Notes: generated by a model not told the origin, from the letters alone. Counted from the stretch's first letter, positions 18,892-28,837 are shown. The stretch: DNA of 64,000 nucleotides from Rhodospirillaceae bacterium (GCA_029243545.1 JAQWRV010000011.1:1-64000), one strand, 5' to 3'. A program made the numbers and translations.

Positions 18892-19070
18892 TCAGGACTG
18901 CGCTTCCACCACACAGTCCGCTTCAATCTCGACTAGCCAGTCATCACCGATCAACCGGTTCGCCACCAGCCAACCTCACCGCAAATGGCCAATTCCGCCG
19001 AATAGACCCCGCCGGATTTGGCCCGTGGCTTGGAAAACGGCGCCCCTTTTGCCACCTACCGCACGGCTCT
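18892..19070 (-). pseudogene. Probable RidA/YjgF-family remnant
   Basis: On the minus strand the frame ending at 18892 reads LVANRLIGDDWLVEIEAD then CVVEAQS and a stop. This resembles the C-terminus of RidA-like proteins, where a trimer-interface LVEIEA motif is typical. Upstream, in another frame, is APFSKPRAKSGGVYSAEL, which resembles a RidA N-terminus. An internal deletion with frame loss would join them. No intact frame exists. The identification rests on short motifs. Confidence 0.35.
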
Positions 19071-19202
19071 GACCAGCTGTTTTTGCGTGTTGCCGGTCAC
19101 CGCAGCCTTCAAATGGGTAAAACCGTTAGAAGGGGGGGCGGGGAAAGGTCAGCGGCCAGGGTCATAAAAGGGCCTAATCCCTTGAAAAAGAGTCATTCCA
19201 CC

Positions 19203-19231
19203 GTTGCGGGGGAAACCCGCACCCCCTATAT
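19203..19231 (+). promoter_or_regulatory. Possible RpoH (sigma-32) promoter of dnaK
   Basis: GTTG (19203-19206), an 18-bp spacer and CCTATAT (19225-19231) fit the alphaproteobacterial heat-shock pattern CTTG-N17/18-CYTAT-T except for one base of the -35. The spacer contains GCGGG/CCCGC, a 5-bp inverted repeat around GGAAA. It lies about 135 bp before the dnaK ATG, leaving a long leader. The rest of the region 19071-19367 shows nothing else I can name apart from the AAGGA before dnaK. Confidence 0.35.
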
Positions 19232-19367
19232 ACCCAGCGACCCCGGCAGGGGAACCGGGTCTTAATTTTGACCCAGGTTTTCCCCGGATAGTTAACTTTT
19301 GGGGGATGTCCCCACGGCGCCGCTCGCGGGCCATGGCCGTTCGCCTCAGCAAGAAGGATAAAATCCT

Positions 19368-21281
19368 ATGGGTAAAGTTATTGGAATTGACCTCGGGACC
19401 ACCAACTCCTGTGTCGCCGTCATGGATGGTTCAGACCCGCGGGTAATTGAAAACACTGAAGGTGCGCGCACGACGCCATCTCAGGTCGCGTTTTCGGACG
19501 CGGAGGAGCGGCTTGTCGGTCAGCCGGCCAAGCGTCAAGCGGTGACCAATCCTGAGAATACGTTGTTCGCCATCAAACGTCTCATTGGCCGCCGCTTTGA
19601 AGATCCGACCGTCAAGAAGGATCAGGCCCTGGTGCCCTATTCCATCATTAAAGGCGAAAACGGGGACGCCTGGGTAGAGGCTGCCGGTGAAAAGTATGCG
19701 CCGTCGCAAGTCTCTGCGTTTGTTTTGCAAAAGATGAAAGAGACGGCGGAAAGCTATCTCGGTGAATCAGTATCCGAAGCGGTCATCACCGTTCCCGCTT
19801 ACTTTAATGACAGCCAGCGCCAGGCGACAAAAGACTCCGGCAGGATTGCCGGTCTCGATGTCCTGCGCATCATCAATGAACCCACTGCCGCGGCTCTGGC
19901 CTACGGCATGGACAAAGATGCCACCGGCACCATCGCAGTGTTCGATCTGGGCGGCGGGACCTTCGATATATCTGTGCTTGAAATTGGCGACGGTGTTTTT
20001 GAAGTGAAGTCGACCAACGGGGATACATTTCTTGGCGGTGAAGATTTCGACGCCCGGATTATGGATTACCTTGCCGATGAATTCAAAAAAGAAAACACCA
20101 TTGATCTGCGCAAAGACAAACTCGCGCTACAACGCCTAAAAGAAGGCGCTGAGAAGGCCAAAATAGAACTCTCCAGTTCAGGCCAGACCGAAGTCAACCT
20201 GCCGTTCATCACAGCTGATGCCGACGGCCCCAAGCACCTCAACATCAAGCTGACCCGCGCCAAGCTAGAGGCCTTGGTGGACGACTTGATTCAGCGCACC
20301 ATAGAACCGTGCAAGAAGGCGCTTAAGGACGCCGGTCTTAAGCCCAACGAAATCGACGAGGTCATTCTCGTCGGCGGCATGACCCGCATGCCCAAAGTGC
20401 AGGAAACGGTAAAAGAGTTCTTTGGCCGCGAACCACACAAGGGTGTTAATCCTGACGAAGTGGTCGCGCTGGGCGCCGCCATTCAAGCCGGCGTACTTAA
20501 GGGCGACGTCAAAGACGTCCTGCTCCTCGATGTCACACCGCTGTCTCTCGGTATCGAAACCTTGGGCGGCGTGTTCACCCGGTTGATTGACCGCAATACG
20601 ACGATCCCGGCGCGTAAGAGTCAAACGTTCTCCACGGCTGAGGATAATCAGCAGGCCGTGACCATTCGCGTGTTCCAAGGCGAGCGGGAAATGGCGGCTG
20701 ATAATAAGTTGCTCGGCCAGTTTGATCTTATGGGCATTCCGTCGGCGCCGCGTGGCATACCGCAAGTCGAAGTAACGTTCGATATCGATGCTAACGGCAT
20801 CGTCAATGTGTCCGCCAAGGACAAATCCACGGGCAAAGAACAGCAGATTCGCATTCAGGCTTCGGGCGGATTGTCTGACGAGGATGTCAGCCAGATGGTC
20901 AAAGATGCGGAAGCTCATGCCGAAGAAGATAAGAAAAAGCGTGAATTGGTTGATGCTGTCAATCAAGCCGACAGTTTGATCCATTCCACAGAGAAAACTC
21001 TGGGGGAACACGGTGATAGTGTTGAGGTCGCGGACAAGGAAGAAATCGAGAGCAAAGTTCAAGAACTTAAGGACGTTCTCGAGTCCGAAGATGTCGACGA
21101 CATCAAAGTGAAAACCGAGGCCCTGATGCAGTCCGCCATGAAGCTTGGTGAAGCCATGTACAAAGCCGAGCAGGAGGCGCAAGCACAAGCCAGCAATGAG
21201 GCCGGTGACGGCGAAGCGGCAGGCGATGATGCGGAAGTTGTCGATGCGGATTTTGAAGAAGTTGACGACGAAAAGAGCTGA
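19368..21281 (+). CDS. dnaK: Molecular chaperone DnaK (Hsp70)
   Basis: 637 residues, normal length. The N-terminal ATPase domain opens with GIDLGTTNS and carries FDLGGGTFD and the phosphate-2 loop VGGMTRMP. The linker [19 protein letters not shown] leads to the substrate-binding domain. The C-terminus is acidic and ends [12 protein letters not shown], the DnaK-type tail. It works with DnaJ (next gene) and GrpE (13.7 kb). AAGGA lies ten bases before the ATG. An RpoH-like promoter is suggested upstream, and no CIRCE is visible. Confidence 0.98.
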   Translation: MGKVIGIDLGTTNSCVAVMDGSDPRVIENTEGARTTPSQVAFSDAEERLVGQPAKRQAVTNPENTLFAIKRLIGRRFEDPTVKKDQALVPYSIIKGENGDAWVEAAGEKYAPSQVSAFVLQKMKETAESYLGESVSEAVITVPAYFNDSQRQATKDSGRIAGLDVLRIINEPTAAALAYGMDKDATGTIAVFDLGGGTFDISVLEIGDGVFEVKSTNGDTFLGGEDFDARIMDYLADEFKKENTIDLRKDKLALQRLKEGAEKAKIELSSSGQTEVNLPFITADADGPKHLNIKLTRAKLEALVDDLIQRTIEPCKKALKDAGLKPNEIDEVILVGGMTRMPKVQETVKEFFGREPHKGVNPDEVVALGAAIQAGVLKGDVKDVLLLDVTPLSLGIETLGGVFTRLIDRNTTIPARKSQTFSTAEDNQQAVTIRVFQGEREMAADNKLLGQFDLMGIPSAPRGIPQVEVTFDIDANGIVNVSAKDKSTGKEQQIRIQASGGLSDEDVSQMVKDAEAHAEEDKKKRELVDAVNQADSLIHSTEKTLGEHGDSVEVADKEEIESKVQELKDVLESEDVDDIKVKTEALMQSAMKLGEAMYKAEQEAQAQASNEAGDGEAAGDDAEVVDADFEEVDDEKS

Positions 21282-21347
21282 CGCACCTATCGTTTAGCTG
21301 ATCGGGTGTCCGGTTTCATGATTTGCCAACATGCATACTTGGACTCG

Positions 21348-21370
21348 GCCCGGTTCCCTGAGAGCCGGGC
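21348..21370 (+). other. Hairpin between dnaK and dnaJ
   Basis: GCCCGG (21348-21353) pairs with CCGGGC (21365-21370) across an 11-base loop. No T run follows, so it is unlikely to be a full terminator. It could stabilise the dnaK message or lower dnaJ expression relative to dnaK, as intergenic hairpins do in other dnaKJ operons. Confidence 0.3.
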
Positions 21371-21400
21371 AGAACCCTCTTGCCAGATAGAGAGGCACTA

Positions 21401-22531
21401 ATGTCCAAGCGGGATTTTTATGACGTACTCGGTGTTCAGAAGGGGTCGTCAGGAGGTGAACTAAAAAAGGCTTACCGTAAACTCGCCATGAAGTATCACC
21501 CGGACCGCAATCCGGGTGATGAAAAAGCCGAGCACAATTTCAAAGAACTGAACGAATCTTACGAGGTTCTCAAAGACGAACAAAAACGTGCCGCCTACGA
21601 TCAGTATGGTCACGCAGCGTTCGAGCAAAGCGGCGGGCCGCGCGGCGGCGGTTTCGGTGGTGGTTTCGCAGATATTTTCGATGAAATGTTTGGCGACGTC
21701 ATGGGCGGCCGTCGTGGCGGCGGACGTGGCCGCGCGCAAGCGCGCGGCCAAGACGTGCGCTTCAATATGGACGTCAGCCTCGAAGACGCCTACCACGGCA
21801 AGAAAGCCACCATCACTATTCCCTCTTCCGCGTCGTGCGTGTCCTGCAAAGGAACCGGCGGCAAAGACGGTGCTTCGCCTGATACCTGCGGCACGTGCGG
21901 CGGCGACGGAAAAGTGCGAAGTCAGCAAGGTTTTTTCACGGTTGAGCGCGCCTGTCCGTCATGCGGCGGTGCAGGCCGCGTCATCAAGGACCCCTGCGGT
22001 GAATGCCGGGGCGCCGGCCTCGTGCGCAAAGACAAGACCCTAGAAGTGACCATTCCGCCCGGCGTGGAAGACGGCACGCGCATTCGCCTCTCGGGGGAAG
22101 GCGAAACGGGCATGAACAGCGCGCCAGCAGGCGACCTCTATATTTTTCTGAGTGTCACACCGCATCGTTTGTTTCAACGCGATGGCGCTAATCTTTACAT
22201 GCGCGCGTTTATCTCAATGACCGCTGCGGCACTCGGCGGCGATATTGAAGTGCCGACCATTGAAGGCGGCAAGGTGCGAGTTAGTATTCCCAAGGGGTGT
22301 CAGAACGGGCATCAATTCCGCCTGCGTGGAAAAGGTATGAACGTTTTGCGGTCTACGGCACGTGGCGACATGTTACTGGAGACCTCTGTTGAAGTGCCGG
22401 TGAATCTGACGTCGAAGCAAAAAGAATTACTCCGCGCCTTTGAAGAAGAAAGCGATGAAAAGACATTCAGCCCTGAAGCCCACAGTTTCTTAAACAAGGT
22501 TAAAACCTTCTTCGAAGATTTCTCCCGCTAA
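21401..22531 (+). CDS. dnaJ: Chaperone protein DnaJ
   Basis: 376 residues. The J domain covers about 4-70 with HPD at 33-35, which stimulates DnaK ATP hydrolysis. A Gly/Phe-rich stretch follows, with [12 protein letters not shown]. Four CxxCxGxG repeats ([32 protein letters not shown]) bind two zincs, and the C-terminal substrate-binding domains complete a type I DnaJ. An upstream TTG at 21380 has no support, and the ATG at 21401 follows AGAGG. It lies 119 bp after dnaK, probably in the same operon. Confidence 0.97.
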   Translation: MSKRDFYDVLGVQKGSSGGELKKAYRKLAMKYHPDRNPGDEKAEHNFKELNESYEVLKDEQKRAAYDQYGHAAFEQSGGPRGGGFGGGFADIFDEMFGDVMGGRRGGGRGRAQARGQDVRFNMDVSLEDAYHGKKATITIPSSASCVSCKGTGGKDGASPDTCGTCGGDGKVRSQQGFFTVERACPSCGGAGRVIKDPCGECRGAGLVRKDKTLEVTIPPGVEDGTRIRLSGEGETGMNSAPAGDLYIFLSVTPHRLFQRDGANLYMRAFISMTAAALGGDIEVPTIEGGKVRVSIPKGCQNGHQFRLRGKGMNVLRSTARGDMLLETSVEVPVNLTSKQKELLRAFEEESDEKTFSPEAHSFLNKVKTFFEDFSR

Positions 22532-22746
22532 GCTGGCCACTTCACCAACACCCTCATAAGTGTCCGGTTACACGCTGCCGCCAAGTTAGTTTTTCTGGTA
22601 GGTCCGGCGAGCCATCCAAATAGGCCCAAAAAAGACGGCTTTATATTATAGAGGCCTTGAAGGTGGGAAAAAAGGCTATGTCCCTGCCGAGCGAACCTTA
22701 TACTCCGCAATCATCTCAATAACGCGGCTATTAGGATTATTTTACC

Positions 22747-23550
22747 ATGAGTGTATCCATCGGAGTTGTCGGCTGTGCCGGCCGTATGGGCCGTATGGTT
22801 ATTCAAGAAGTCCTGGCAACGGATGGCTGTAGCCTTGCAGGCGGCACGGAAGCGCCCGGCGGCCCCATCGGTAAAGACCTCGGCACTTTAGTGGGCGCAG
22901 AGTCCCTCGGCATGGCCATTGGCGACGACCCGGCCGCGCTGTTCGCCAGCGCCGAGGCGGTGATCGACTTCACAATCCCAGCCGCCACCTGCAGCCATGC
23001 TCGGGCCGCCCAAGACAGCGGCACAGCCTATGTGGTTGGCACGACCGGTTTGAGTGACGACGATCAAGCGGCTGTTACGGCGGCGTCCCAGTCGGCACCC
23101 ATCGTTCAAGCGCCAAATTTTTCTGTCGGGGTTAACTTGCTGTTCGCTTTGACCAAACGCGTCGCAGCTACGCTCGGGCCTGACTACGACATCGAGATTC
23201 TTGAAATGCACCACCGCGCAAAAATTGATGCACCGTCCGGTACGGCGCTGGGGCTTGGCGAGGCGGCGGCGGCGGGCCGCAACGTGCCGTTGGGCTCTGT
23301 CGCCCGTTACGCCCGCGAAGGCCAAATCGGCGCGCGGCCGCCCGGTGAAATCGGTTTTGCCACCTTGCGTGGCGGCGGCGTCATCGGCGATCACACGGCG
23401 CTGTTTGCCAATGAAGTTGAGCGCCTTGAGCTCACCCATAAAGCAGGCTCCCGCGGCATTTTCGCTGGTGGTGCTGTGCGTGCAGCATTGTGGCTACAAG
23501 GCAAGCCAGCGGGTCTCTATGGCATGGCCGACGTGTTGGGTCTCGACTAG
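22747..23550 (+). CDS. dapB: 4-hydroxy-tetrahydrodipicolinate reductase
   Basis: 267 residues. DapB reduces the cyclic dihydrodipicolinate precursor with NAD(P)H in the diaminopimelate/lysine pathway. GCAGRMGR at 9-16 is the dinucleotide loop, VVGTTGLS follows, and MHHRAKIDAPSGTAL holds the catalytic His-His and the substrate-binding Lys and Ser-Gly-Thr. AGGA lies about ten bases before the ATG. It sits 215 bp after dnaJ, and nth begins 13 bp after its stop, so the two are probably co-transcribed. Confidence 0.97.
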   Translation: MSVSIGVVGCAGRMGRMVIQEVLATDGCSLAGGTEAPGGPIGKDLGTLVGAESLGMAIGDDPAALFASAEAVIDFTIPAATCSHARAAQDSGTAYVVGTTGLSDDDQAAVTAASQSAPIVQAPNFSVGVNLLFALTKRVAATLGPDYDIEILEMHHRAKIDAPSGTALGLGEAAAAGRNVPLGSVARYAREGQIGARPPGEIGFATLRGGGVIGDHTALFANEVERLELTHKAGSRGIFAGGAVRAALWLQGKPAGLYGMADVLGLD

Positions 23551-23563
23551 GCATCCGCTAAGC

Positions 23564-24322
23564 ATGCGCGTCAAAGACATCCCTGAATTTTACCGGCGTT
23601 TACAAGCACTAGACCCTGAGCCCAAGGGTGAACTCAACTACGTTAATCCCTATACGCTGTTGGTGGCTGTTGTGCTGTCTGCCCAGGCGACAGATGTGGG
23701 TGTCAACAAAGCCACGGGGCCGCTGTTTGAAGTTGTTGATACGCCCGAGAAGATGGTGGCCCTCGGCGAAAAGAAGCTCAAGGACTACATCAAGACCATT
23801 GGCCTGTTTAATTCCAAGGCTAAGAACGTGATCGGGTTGTCGAGAATTCTGATTGACGAGCACGACAGCATTGTGCCTGAAGACGGCGCGGCCTTAGAGA
23901 AACTCCCCGGGGTCGGGCGCAAGACGGCCAATGTGGTGCGCAACATTGCGTTCGGTCACCCTACAATCGCGGTCGACACGCATCTTTTCCGCATCGGTAA
24001 CCGTACCGGTATGGCGCCGGGGAAAACCCCGCTTGAGGTGGAGCTAAAGTTACTGAAGCGGACGCCCGATGAATTCATGCGCCATGCCCACCATTGGCTT
24101 ATTTTGCATGGCCGCTACTTGTGCAAGGCGCGCAAGCCCGATTGCTGGCGGTGTCCGGTGGACGATCTGTGCAACTTCAAACCTAAAACGCCACTGCCTG
24201 AAGAACAGATCCTGCAGGCCAAGGCTGCCTCAAGAAAAGCTGCAGTAAAAAAAGCCACACTCAAAAAGAAAAAAGCGAAAGCACCGATACCAGAGCCGCA
24301 AAAACGCCGGGAAACATTATGA
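23564..24322 (+). CDS. nth: Endonuclease III
   Basis: 252 residues. Nth is a DNA glycosylase/AP lyase removing oxidised pyrimidines. The helix-hairpin-helix LPGVGRKTANVV holds catalytic K120, VDTHLFRIGNRTG holds D138 (same numbering as E. coli), and the [4Fe-4S] cysteines are C187, C194, C197 and C203 in the canonical C-x6-C-x2-C-x5-C spacing. After the cluster a lysine/alanine-rich tail of about 45 residues (KKATLKKKKAKAP) continues. Its last 20 codons overlap the antisense truncated EI24 gene, which suggests the tail was acquired when that gene was cut. Confidence 0.96.
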   Translation: MRVKDIPEFYRRLQALDPEPKGELNYVNPYTLLVAVVLSAQATDVGVNKATGPLFEVVDTPEKMVALGEKKLKDYIKTIGLFNSKAKNVIGLSRILIDEHDSIVPEDGAALEKLPGVGRKTANVVRNIAFGHPTIAVDTHLFRIGNRTGMAPGKTPLEVELKLLKRTPDEFMRHAHHWLILHGRYLCKARKPDCWRCPVDDLCNFKPKTPLPEEQILQAKAASRKAAVKKATLKKKKAKAPIPEPQKRRETL

Positions 24323-24533
24323 GAGCCAGTAACGCCGTCGCCAGGCCGCCAAAGAGATCCACCACGGTTTCAACGCGGGCGATATAAAACAGGCTGGTGT
24401 TCGCCAATATCCAGCTCAGCGTCGCGACCAAGAAAATGAAGGCCAATACAGCCGTGAGAATGCTCTTCCAGATCACCGACCGGATTGGTGGATCGGAAAG
24501 CTGGTCAAAGGCCCTGGAAAAAGCCAGGAACAT
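24261..24533 (-). pseudogene. Truncated EI24/CysZ-like membrane protein gene
   Basis: A 90-codon frame. Its start MFLAFSRAFDQLSDPPIRSV is typical of EI24-domain proteins, and two membrane segments follow (about 22-44 and 58-84), ending at LIMFPGVFAALV. Intact members are around 220-250 residues with more helices, so about two thirds is missing. The 3' end is buried in the tail of nth on the opposite strand. It may be a non-functional fragment or a small membrane protein. The identification is from the N-terminal motif only. Confidence 0.45.
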
Positions 24534-24670
24534 AAGGAAAGCCCTCGACTTTTATGCGGGTTTAGGGCCTTTCGCCCTCTCTCCCTTGTATCACCAAAAG
24601 CGCTGGGTATACTGCGCCGCCGTCTAACCGGCCGTCCAATCCCAGACCGAGATCACCCAAGGGAGTCTCC

Positions 24671-25663
24671 ATGACCGAAGCTCGTTTCGATGTCGTCGGT
24701 ATCGGCAATGCCATCGTTGATATTCTGGCCCAAGCCGATGATGTGTTTTTGTCCAAGCACGACGCGCCCAAAGGCACCATGATCTGGGTCGATGAGAACC
24801 AGTCCGAAGCCATGTACAATGACGTTGGTCCGGCGGTCGAGGCGTCTGGCGGGTCGGCGGCAAACACCATGGCTGGCATCGCCTCGTTTGGCGGCAAGCC
24901 GGCGTTTATTGGTAAAATCAAAGATGACCAATTGGGAAAGACTTTTGCCCACGACATCCGCGCCGTCGGTGTTCATTTTGTATCGCAAGCCCTTACCGAA
25001 GGCCTGGCCACCGCCCGCTGCATCATTCTGGTCACGCCTGATGCGCAGCGCACCATGTTCACATACCTCGGCGCCAGCGGATCACTGCATGCCGATGACA
25101 TGGATGACGATCTCATTACCGACTCACAAATTTTGTACATCGAAGGCTACCAATGGGACTTGCCTGAAACCAAGAAAGCTATCATCAGCGCCTGTGAAAC
25201 GGCCGCCAATGCTGGCCGTAAAGTCGCGCTCACCTTATCGGATCCTTTTGTTGTTGAGCGTCACCGCAATGACCTGTTCGAGTTGGTCAACCGATATGTC
25301 GACATTGTTTTCGCCAACGAGTTAGAAATCACAACGCTATTTAGCGCCAACAGTTTTGATGAAGCGATAGAAGCGCTCGATGGGCGGGTGGACATCGCGG
25401 CTCTGACCCGGGGTGCCGATGGCGCTGTCACGGTGACCAAAGACACGTTGGTGCAAACGCCAGCGTTGCCGCAGGGTAAAATCATTGACACCACTGGGGC
25501 CGGTGACCTCTATGCTGCGGGTTTCCTCTATGGTTATACCCACGGTGAAGATTTAAAGACCTGCGCCACGCTCGGTGCGCTTGCGGCCGGGGAAGTCATT
25601 TCCCATATGGGGGCAAGGCCTGAAATTTCTCTCAAGGACCTGGCTATAAAATTTGGGCACTAG
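24671..25663 (+). CDS. PfkB-family sugar/adenosine kinase
   Basis: 330 residues, ribokinase fold. The PfkB signature 2, DTTGAGDLYAAGFLYG, lies near 274-289 with the catalytic Asp of GAGD. GGSAANTMAGIASFGG near the N-terminus is signature 1, which binds the sugar. Alphaproteobacterial proteins of this type are annotated adenosine kinase, making AMP from adenosine for purine salvage, but other nucleoside or sugar substrates cannot be excluded. GGGAG precedes the ATG by about six bases. Confidence 0.85.
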   Translation: MTEARFDVVGIGNAIVDILAQADDVFLSKHDAPKGTMIWVDENQSEAMYNDVGPAVEASGGSAANTMAGIASFGGKPAFIGKIKDDQLGKTFAHDIRAVGVHFVSQALTEGLATARCIILVTPDAQRTMFTYLGASGSLHADDMDDDLITDSQILYIEGYQWDLPETKKAIISACETAANAGRKVALTLSDPFVVERHRNDLFELVNRYVDIVFANELEITTLFSANSFDEAIEALDGRVDIAALTRGADGAVTVTKDTLVQTPALPQGKIIDTTGAGDLYAAGFLYGYTHGEDLKTCATLGALAAGEVISHMGARPEISLKDLAIKFGH

Positions 25664-25705
25664 GCGCAACCGCGCGACCCACACCCTCACATCTGGATAC
25701 TCACT

Positions 25706-27526
25706 ATGTCATTGCGTAACATCGCAATCATCGCTCACGTCGATCACGGTAAAACCACATTGGTCGACGCTATGTTTCGCCAATCCGGTCTTGTGCGCGA
25801 GAACCAGCACATGGATGAGCGCGCCATGGATTCCGGCGAACTGGAGCGTGAGCGTGGGATCACCATTCTCGCAAAATGTACGTCTGTTACGTGGCGCAAC
25901 ACCAAAATCAATATCGTCGACACTCCAGGCCACGCTGACTTCGGTGGCGAGGTTGAACGCATTCTCTCCATGGTTGACGGCGCAGCACTGCTCGTCGATG
26001 CCGCGGAGGGGCCACTGCCGCAAACTAAGTTTGTCGTCTCCAAAGCCCTTGAGCTTGGCATGCGGCCAATGGTCATCATCAATAAAGTCGACCGCTCTGA
26101 CGCCCGCCCGTCAGAAGTACTAGACGAAATTTTTGACATGTTCGATGCCCTTGGCGCCGACGAAAACCAGCTCGATTTTCCCGTGCTCTATGCTGTCGGC
26201 CGTGACGGCTGGGCGGTGGAGGATCTTGAATCCGATACGGGCGTGAATTTAAATCCCTTGTTCGACCTCATTGTCTCTCATGTGCCGATCCCATCTCACG
26301 ACACGGAAAAACCGTTCACGATGCTGGCAACAACACTGGAAGCCAACCCTTATCTTGGCCGGGTATTGACCGGTCGTATTGCCACGGGCCGGGCCACTGT
26401 CAATATGCCGATTAAAGCGTTGGATACTGACGGGACCGTATTGGAAACTGGCCGGGCGACAAAGTTGATGTCATTTTACGGGCTCGAACGGGTTCCCATT
26501 GATATGGCCGAAGCGGGCGATATCATCGCCGTGGCCGGTCTCTCTGAAGCGACGGTGGCCCACACTTTATGTGCCCCTGAGGTCACTGAGCCCTTGCCCT
26601 CAAGGCCGATTGATCCACCCACGTTGGCGATGACATTTTCCGTCAACGATTCCCCGTTGGCCGGGCGCGAAGGCAAGAAGGTCACCAGCCGGCAAATTGG
26701 CGAGCGTCTTTTTCGCGAAGCCGAAGGCAATGTCGCGATTAAGATTCAAGAGTCCAAAGACAGAGATTCTTTCGAAGTGGCAGGACGTGGCGAACTCCAA
26801 CTCGGTGTGTTGATTGAAATTATGCGCCGCGAGAGTTTTGAGCTGTCGGTATCGCGGCCCCGCGTTTTGTATAAAACCTTAGATGGCATACGGCTGGAAC
26901 CGATTGAAGACGCAGTGATCGATGTCGATGAAGAATTCTCTGGAGCCGTTGTCGAGGCCATGTCCGAGCGCAAAGCAGAGATGCAAAGCATGAAGCCATC
27001 GGGTGGCGGTAAGGTGCGGATTGAATTTCTCGCGCCATCGCGCGGCTTGATCGGCTATCACGGCCAGTTTCTTACACAGACCCGTGGCACAGGCATTATG
27101 AACCGCTTGTTTCATGGGTATGCGCCTTACAAAGGCGCTATCGCCACCCGGCGGGAAGGCGTTTTGATTTCCAACTCCGATGGTGAGGCCGTCGCTTACG
27201 CCCTGTTCAATTTGCTTGACCGTGGGCCGCAGTTCATTGGTGCGGGTGTCAAAGTGTACCGTGGAATGATTATCGGTGAGCACACCCGTGACAACGACCT
27301 GGAAGTGAATCCGTTAAAAGGTAAGCAGCTCACCAACATGCGGGCTTCAGGTAAGGATGACGCGGTCAAGCTGCCGCCGCCGCGGACAATGTCTTTGGAA
27401 CAAGCGCTGGCGTACATCCAAGACGATGAATTGGTCGAGGTGACACCATCAAGCATTCGCCTGCGCAAACGGTATCTTCACCCCAACGACCGCAAGAAGA
27501 TGGCCAATAAGGCTGACGCGGCGTAG
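25706..27526 (+). CDS. typA: Translational GTPase TypA/BipA
   Basis: 606 residues. A ribosome-binding GTPase that aids 50S assembly and stress or cold adaptation. G1 is HVDHGKTT at 11-18, G3 is DTPGHADF near 73-80 and G4 is NKVDR near 127-131. EF-G-like domains II, III and V and the TypA-specific C-terminal domain with RGLIGYHGQFLTQTRGTGI and HPNDRKK follow. The AmpG-like gene begins nine bases after its stop. Confidence 0.96.
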   Translation: MSLRNIAIIAHVDHGKTTLVDAMFRQSGLVRENQHMDERAMDSGELERERGITILAKCTSVTWRNTKINIVDTPGHADFGGEVERILSMVDGAALLVDAAEGPLPQTKFVVSKALELGMRPMVIINKVDRSDARPSEVLDEIFDMFDALGADENQLDFPVLYAVGRDGWAVEDLESDTGVNLNPLFDLIVSHVPIPSHDTEKPFTMLATTLEANPYLGRVLTGRIATGRATVNMPIKALDTDGTVLETGRATKLMSFYGLERVPIDMAEAGDIIAVAGLSEATVAHTLCAPEVTEPLPSRPIDPPTLAMTFSVNDSPLAGREGKKVTSRQIGERLFREAEGNVAIKIQESKDRDSFEVAGRGELQLGVLIEIMRRESFELSVSRPRVLYKTLDGIRLEPIEDAVIDVDEEFSGAVVEAMSERKAEMQSMKPSGGGKVRIEFLAPSRGLIGYHGQFLTQTRGTGIMNRLFHGYAPYKGAIATRREGVLISNSDGEAVAYALFNLLDRGPQFIGAGVKVYRGMIIGEHTRDNDLEVNPLKGKQLTNMRASGKDDAVKLPPPRTMSLEQALAYIQDDELVEVTPSSIRLRKRYLHPNDRKKMANKADAA

Positions 27527-27535
27527 CCTAACCGG

Positions 27536-28837
27536 ATGGCTGAACACGCGTCGCGTAATTGGATCGACTCTGCCCGCGTTTATTTTGAACGCCGCCTCAT
27601 CACCATTATGGTTATGGGTTTTGCGTCGGGGCTTCCCTTCCTACTCACGGCCGCCACGTTGTCCGCTTGGTTATCGCAAGCGGGGGTGACGAGAACCGTC
27701 ATCGGCCTGATGAGCTGGGCGACGTCTGTCTATGCCCTCAAGTTCTTATGGGCGCCCGTCGTTGATCGTACGCCATTGCCCCTTCTCACCAAGATCTTCG
27801 GCCAGCGGCGTTCGTGGATGCTGATTGCCCAAGGTATATGCATCATTGCCATTATCGGCCTTGGCACCAGTGACCCTGCTGCCAATCTCACCCTCACAAT
27901 TATGTGGACGGCGATCCTTGCTTTTGCATCTGCCACACAAGACGTTGTCATAGATGCCTACCGCATTGAGTATCTTGAGGACTCTCAGTTCGGCGCCGGT
28001 GCGGCAATGACGACGTTTGGCTATCGCATCGGCGTGCTAGCAGCGGGCGGTGGCGCCCTTATCCTCGCGGACTCATACAGTTGGACGATAGCCTACATGG
28101 CGATGGCGGCGCTGATGGTGATCGGTGTGGCGGCAGTCTTGTTCAGCCCAGAGCCTGAAAATCCGGCAGGGTCTGCGGTCAACAAAAGCTATGCTGACTG
28201 GATCAAGAGCGCGGTGATAGCACCCTTTCGTGAATTTCTGTCCCGCCCTGGTGCTCTCGCGACCCTCGCTTTCATCATGCTGTACAAATACGGTGACGCG
28301 TTGTGGGCGAGCATGGCCAATCCGTTTTATTTAGAAACTGGGTTTACCCTGAGCGAAGTCGGCATCATCGCAAAATCCTATGGCGTCGGCATGACCATCT
28401 TTGGCAGCTTCGTAGGTGGCGCATTGATCATCCGCTTTGATTTGTACACTACGCTGTTTTGGGGTGGTGTCGCTATGGCTCTGTCCAATCTGTTGCTCGC
28501 GGTTCTGGCCCTTATCGGGCCCAGTGTGCTGGCGCTAACTGTTGTCATCAGCGTCGAGAATTTCTCAAACGGGGTCGGTGGCGTCGCTTTCATTGCTTAC
28601 ATGTCCAGCCTGTGCAACCTGGCCTACACGGCTACGCAGTATGCGTTGATGACGTCGTTTATGGCGTTCACGCGCACCATCCTGGCATCTGGCGGGGGCT
28701 GGCTGGCCGACCAAATAGACTGGTTCAATTTTTTTGTGCTGACTACCTTTGCTTGCGTCCCTGGAATGGTATTGCTGGTTTATCTGTTCCGCCGTTTTCC
28801 GCAACACGCCCAACGATCCCAGACGCCCGTGTCCTAG
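27536..28837 (+). CDS. AmpG-like MFS transporter
   Basis: 433 residues, about 12 to 14 membrane segments. The opening RRLITIMVMGFASGLPFLLT, then SWATSVYALKFLWAPVVDR and FASATQDVVIDAYRIE, are the hallmark motifs of the AmpG permease family. AmpG imports anhydro-muropeptides from the periplasm for cell-wall recycling and beta-lactamase signalling. No recycling enzyme or ampC/ampR gene is adjacent, so muropeptide transport is a family-based guess. It starts nine bases after typA, so the two are likely co-transcribed. Confidence 0.82.
   Translation: MAEHASRNWIDSARVYFERRLITIMVMGFASGLPFLLTAATLSAWLSQAGVTRTVIGLMSWATSVYALKFLWAPVVDRTPLPLLTKIFGQRRSWMLIAQGICIIAIIGLGTSDPAANLTLTIMWTAILAFASATQDVVIDAYRIEYLEDSQFGAGAAMTTFGYRIGVLAAGGGALILADSYSWTIAYMAMAALMVIGVAAVLFSPEPENPAGSAVNKSYADWIKSAVIAPFREFLSRPGALATLAFIMLYKYGDALWASMANPFYLETGFTLSEVGIIAKSYGVGMTIFGSFVGGALIIRFDLYTTLFWGGVAMALSNLLLAVLALIGPSVLALTVVISVENFSNGVGGVAFIAYMSSLCNLAYTATQYALMTSFMAFTRTILASGGGWLADQIDWFNFFVLTTFACVPGMVLLVYLFRRFPQHAQRSQTPVS

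Noticed and set aside
18876-19265. A 129-codon plus-strand frame before dnaK
   Set aside because: Low-complexity, Arg/Pro/His-rich composition with no family features. It overlaps the end of ASCH paralogue 4 and the RidA relic.
19268-19296. TTGACC with a weak AT-rich -10 closer to dnaK, considered as a housekeeping promoter
   Set aside because: No -10 hexamer lies at 16-18 bp spacing, and the upstream RpoH-like site fits better.
20265-21188. A 307-codon minus-strand frame inside dnaK
   Set aside because: It is the mirror of a highly conserved coding strand, has no recognisable domain or ribosome-binding site, and is expected by chance in GC-rich genes.
23201-23563. An in-frame upstream extension of nth through the 3' part of dapB
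   Set aside because: It overlaps conserved dapB sequence in another frame. Endonuclease III homology starts at the ATG at 23564, and K120/D138 then match E. coli numbering.
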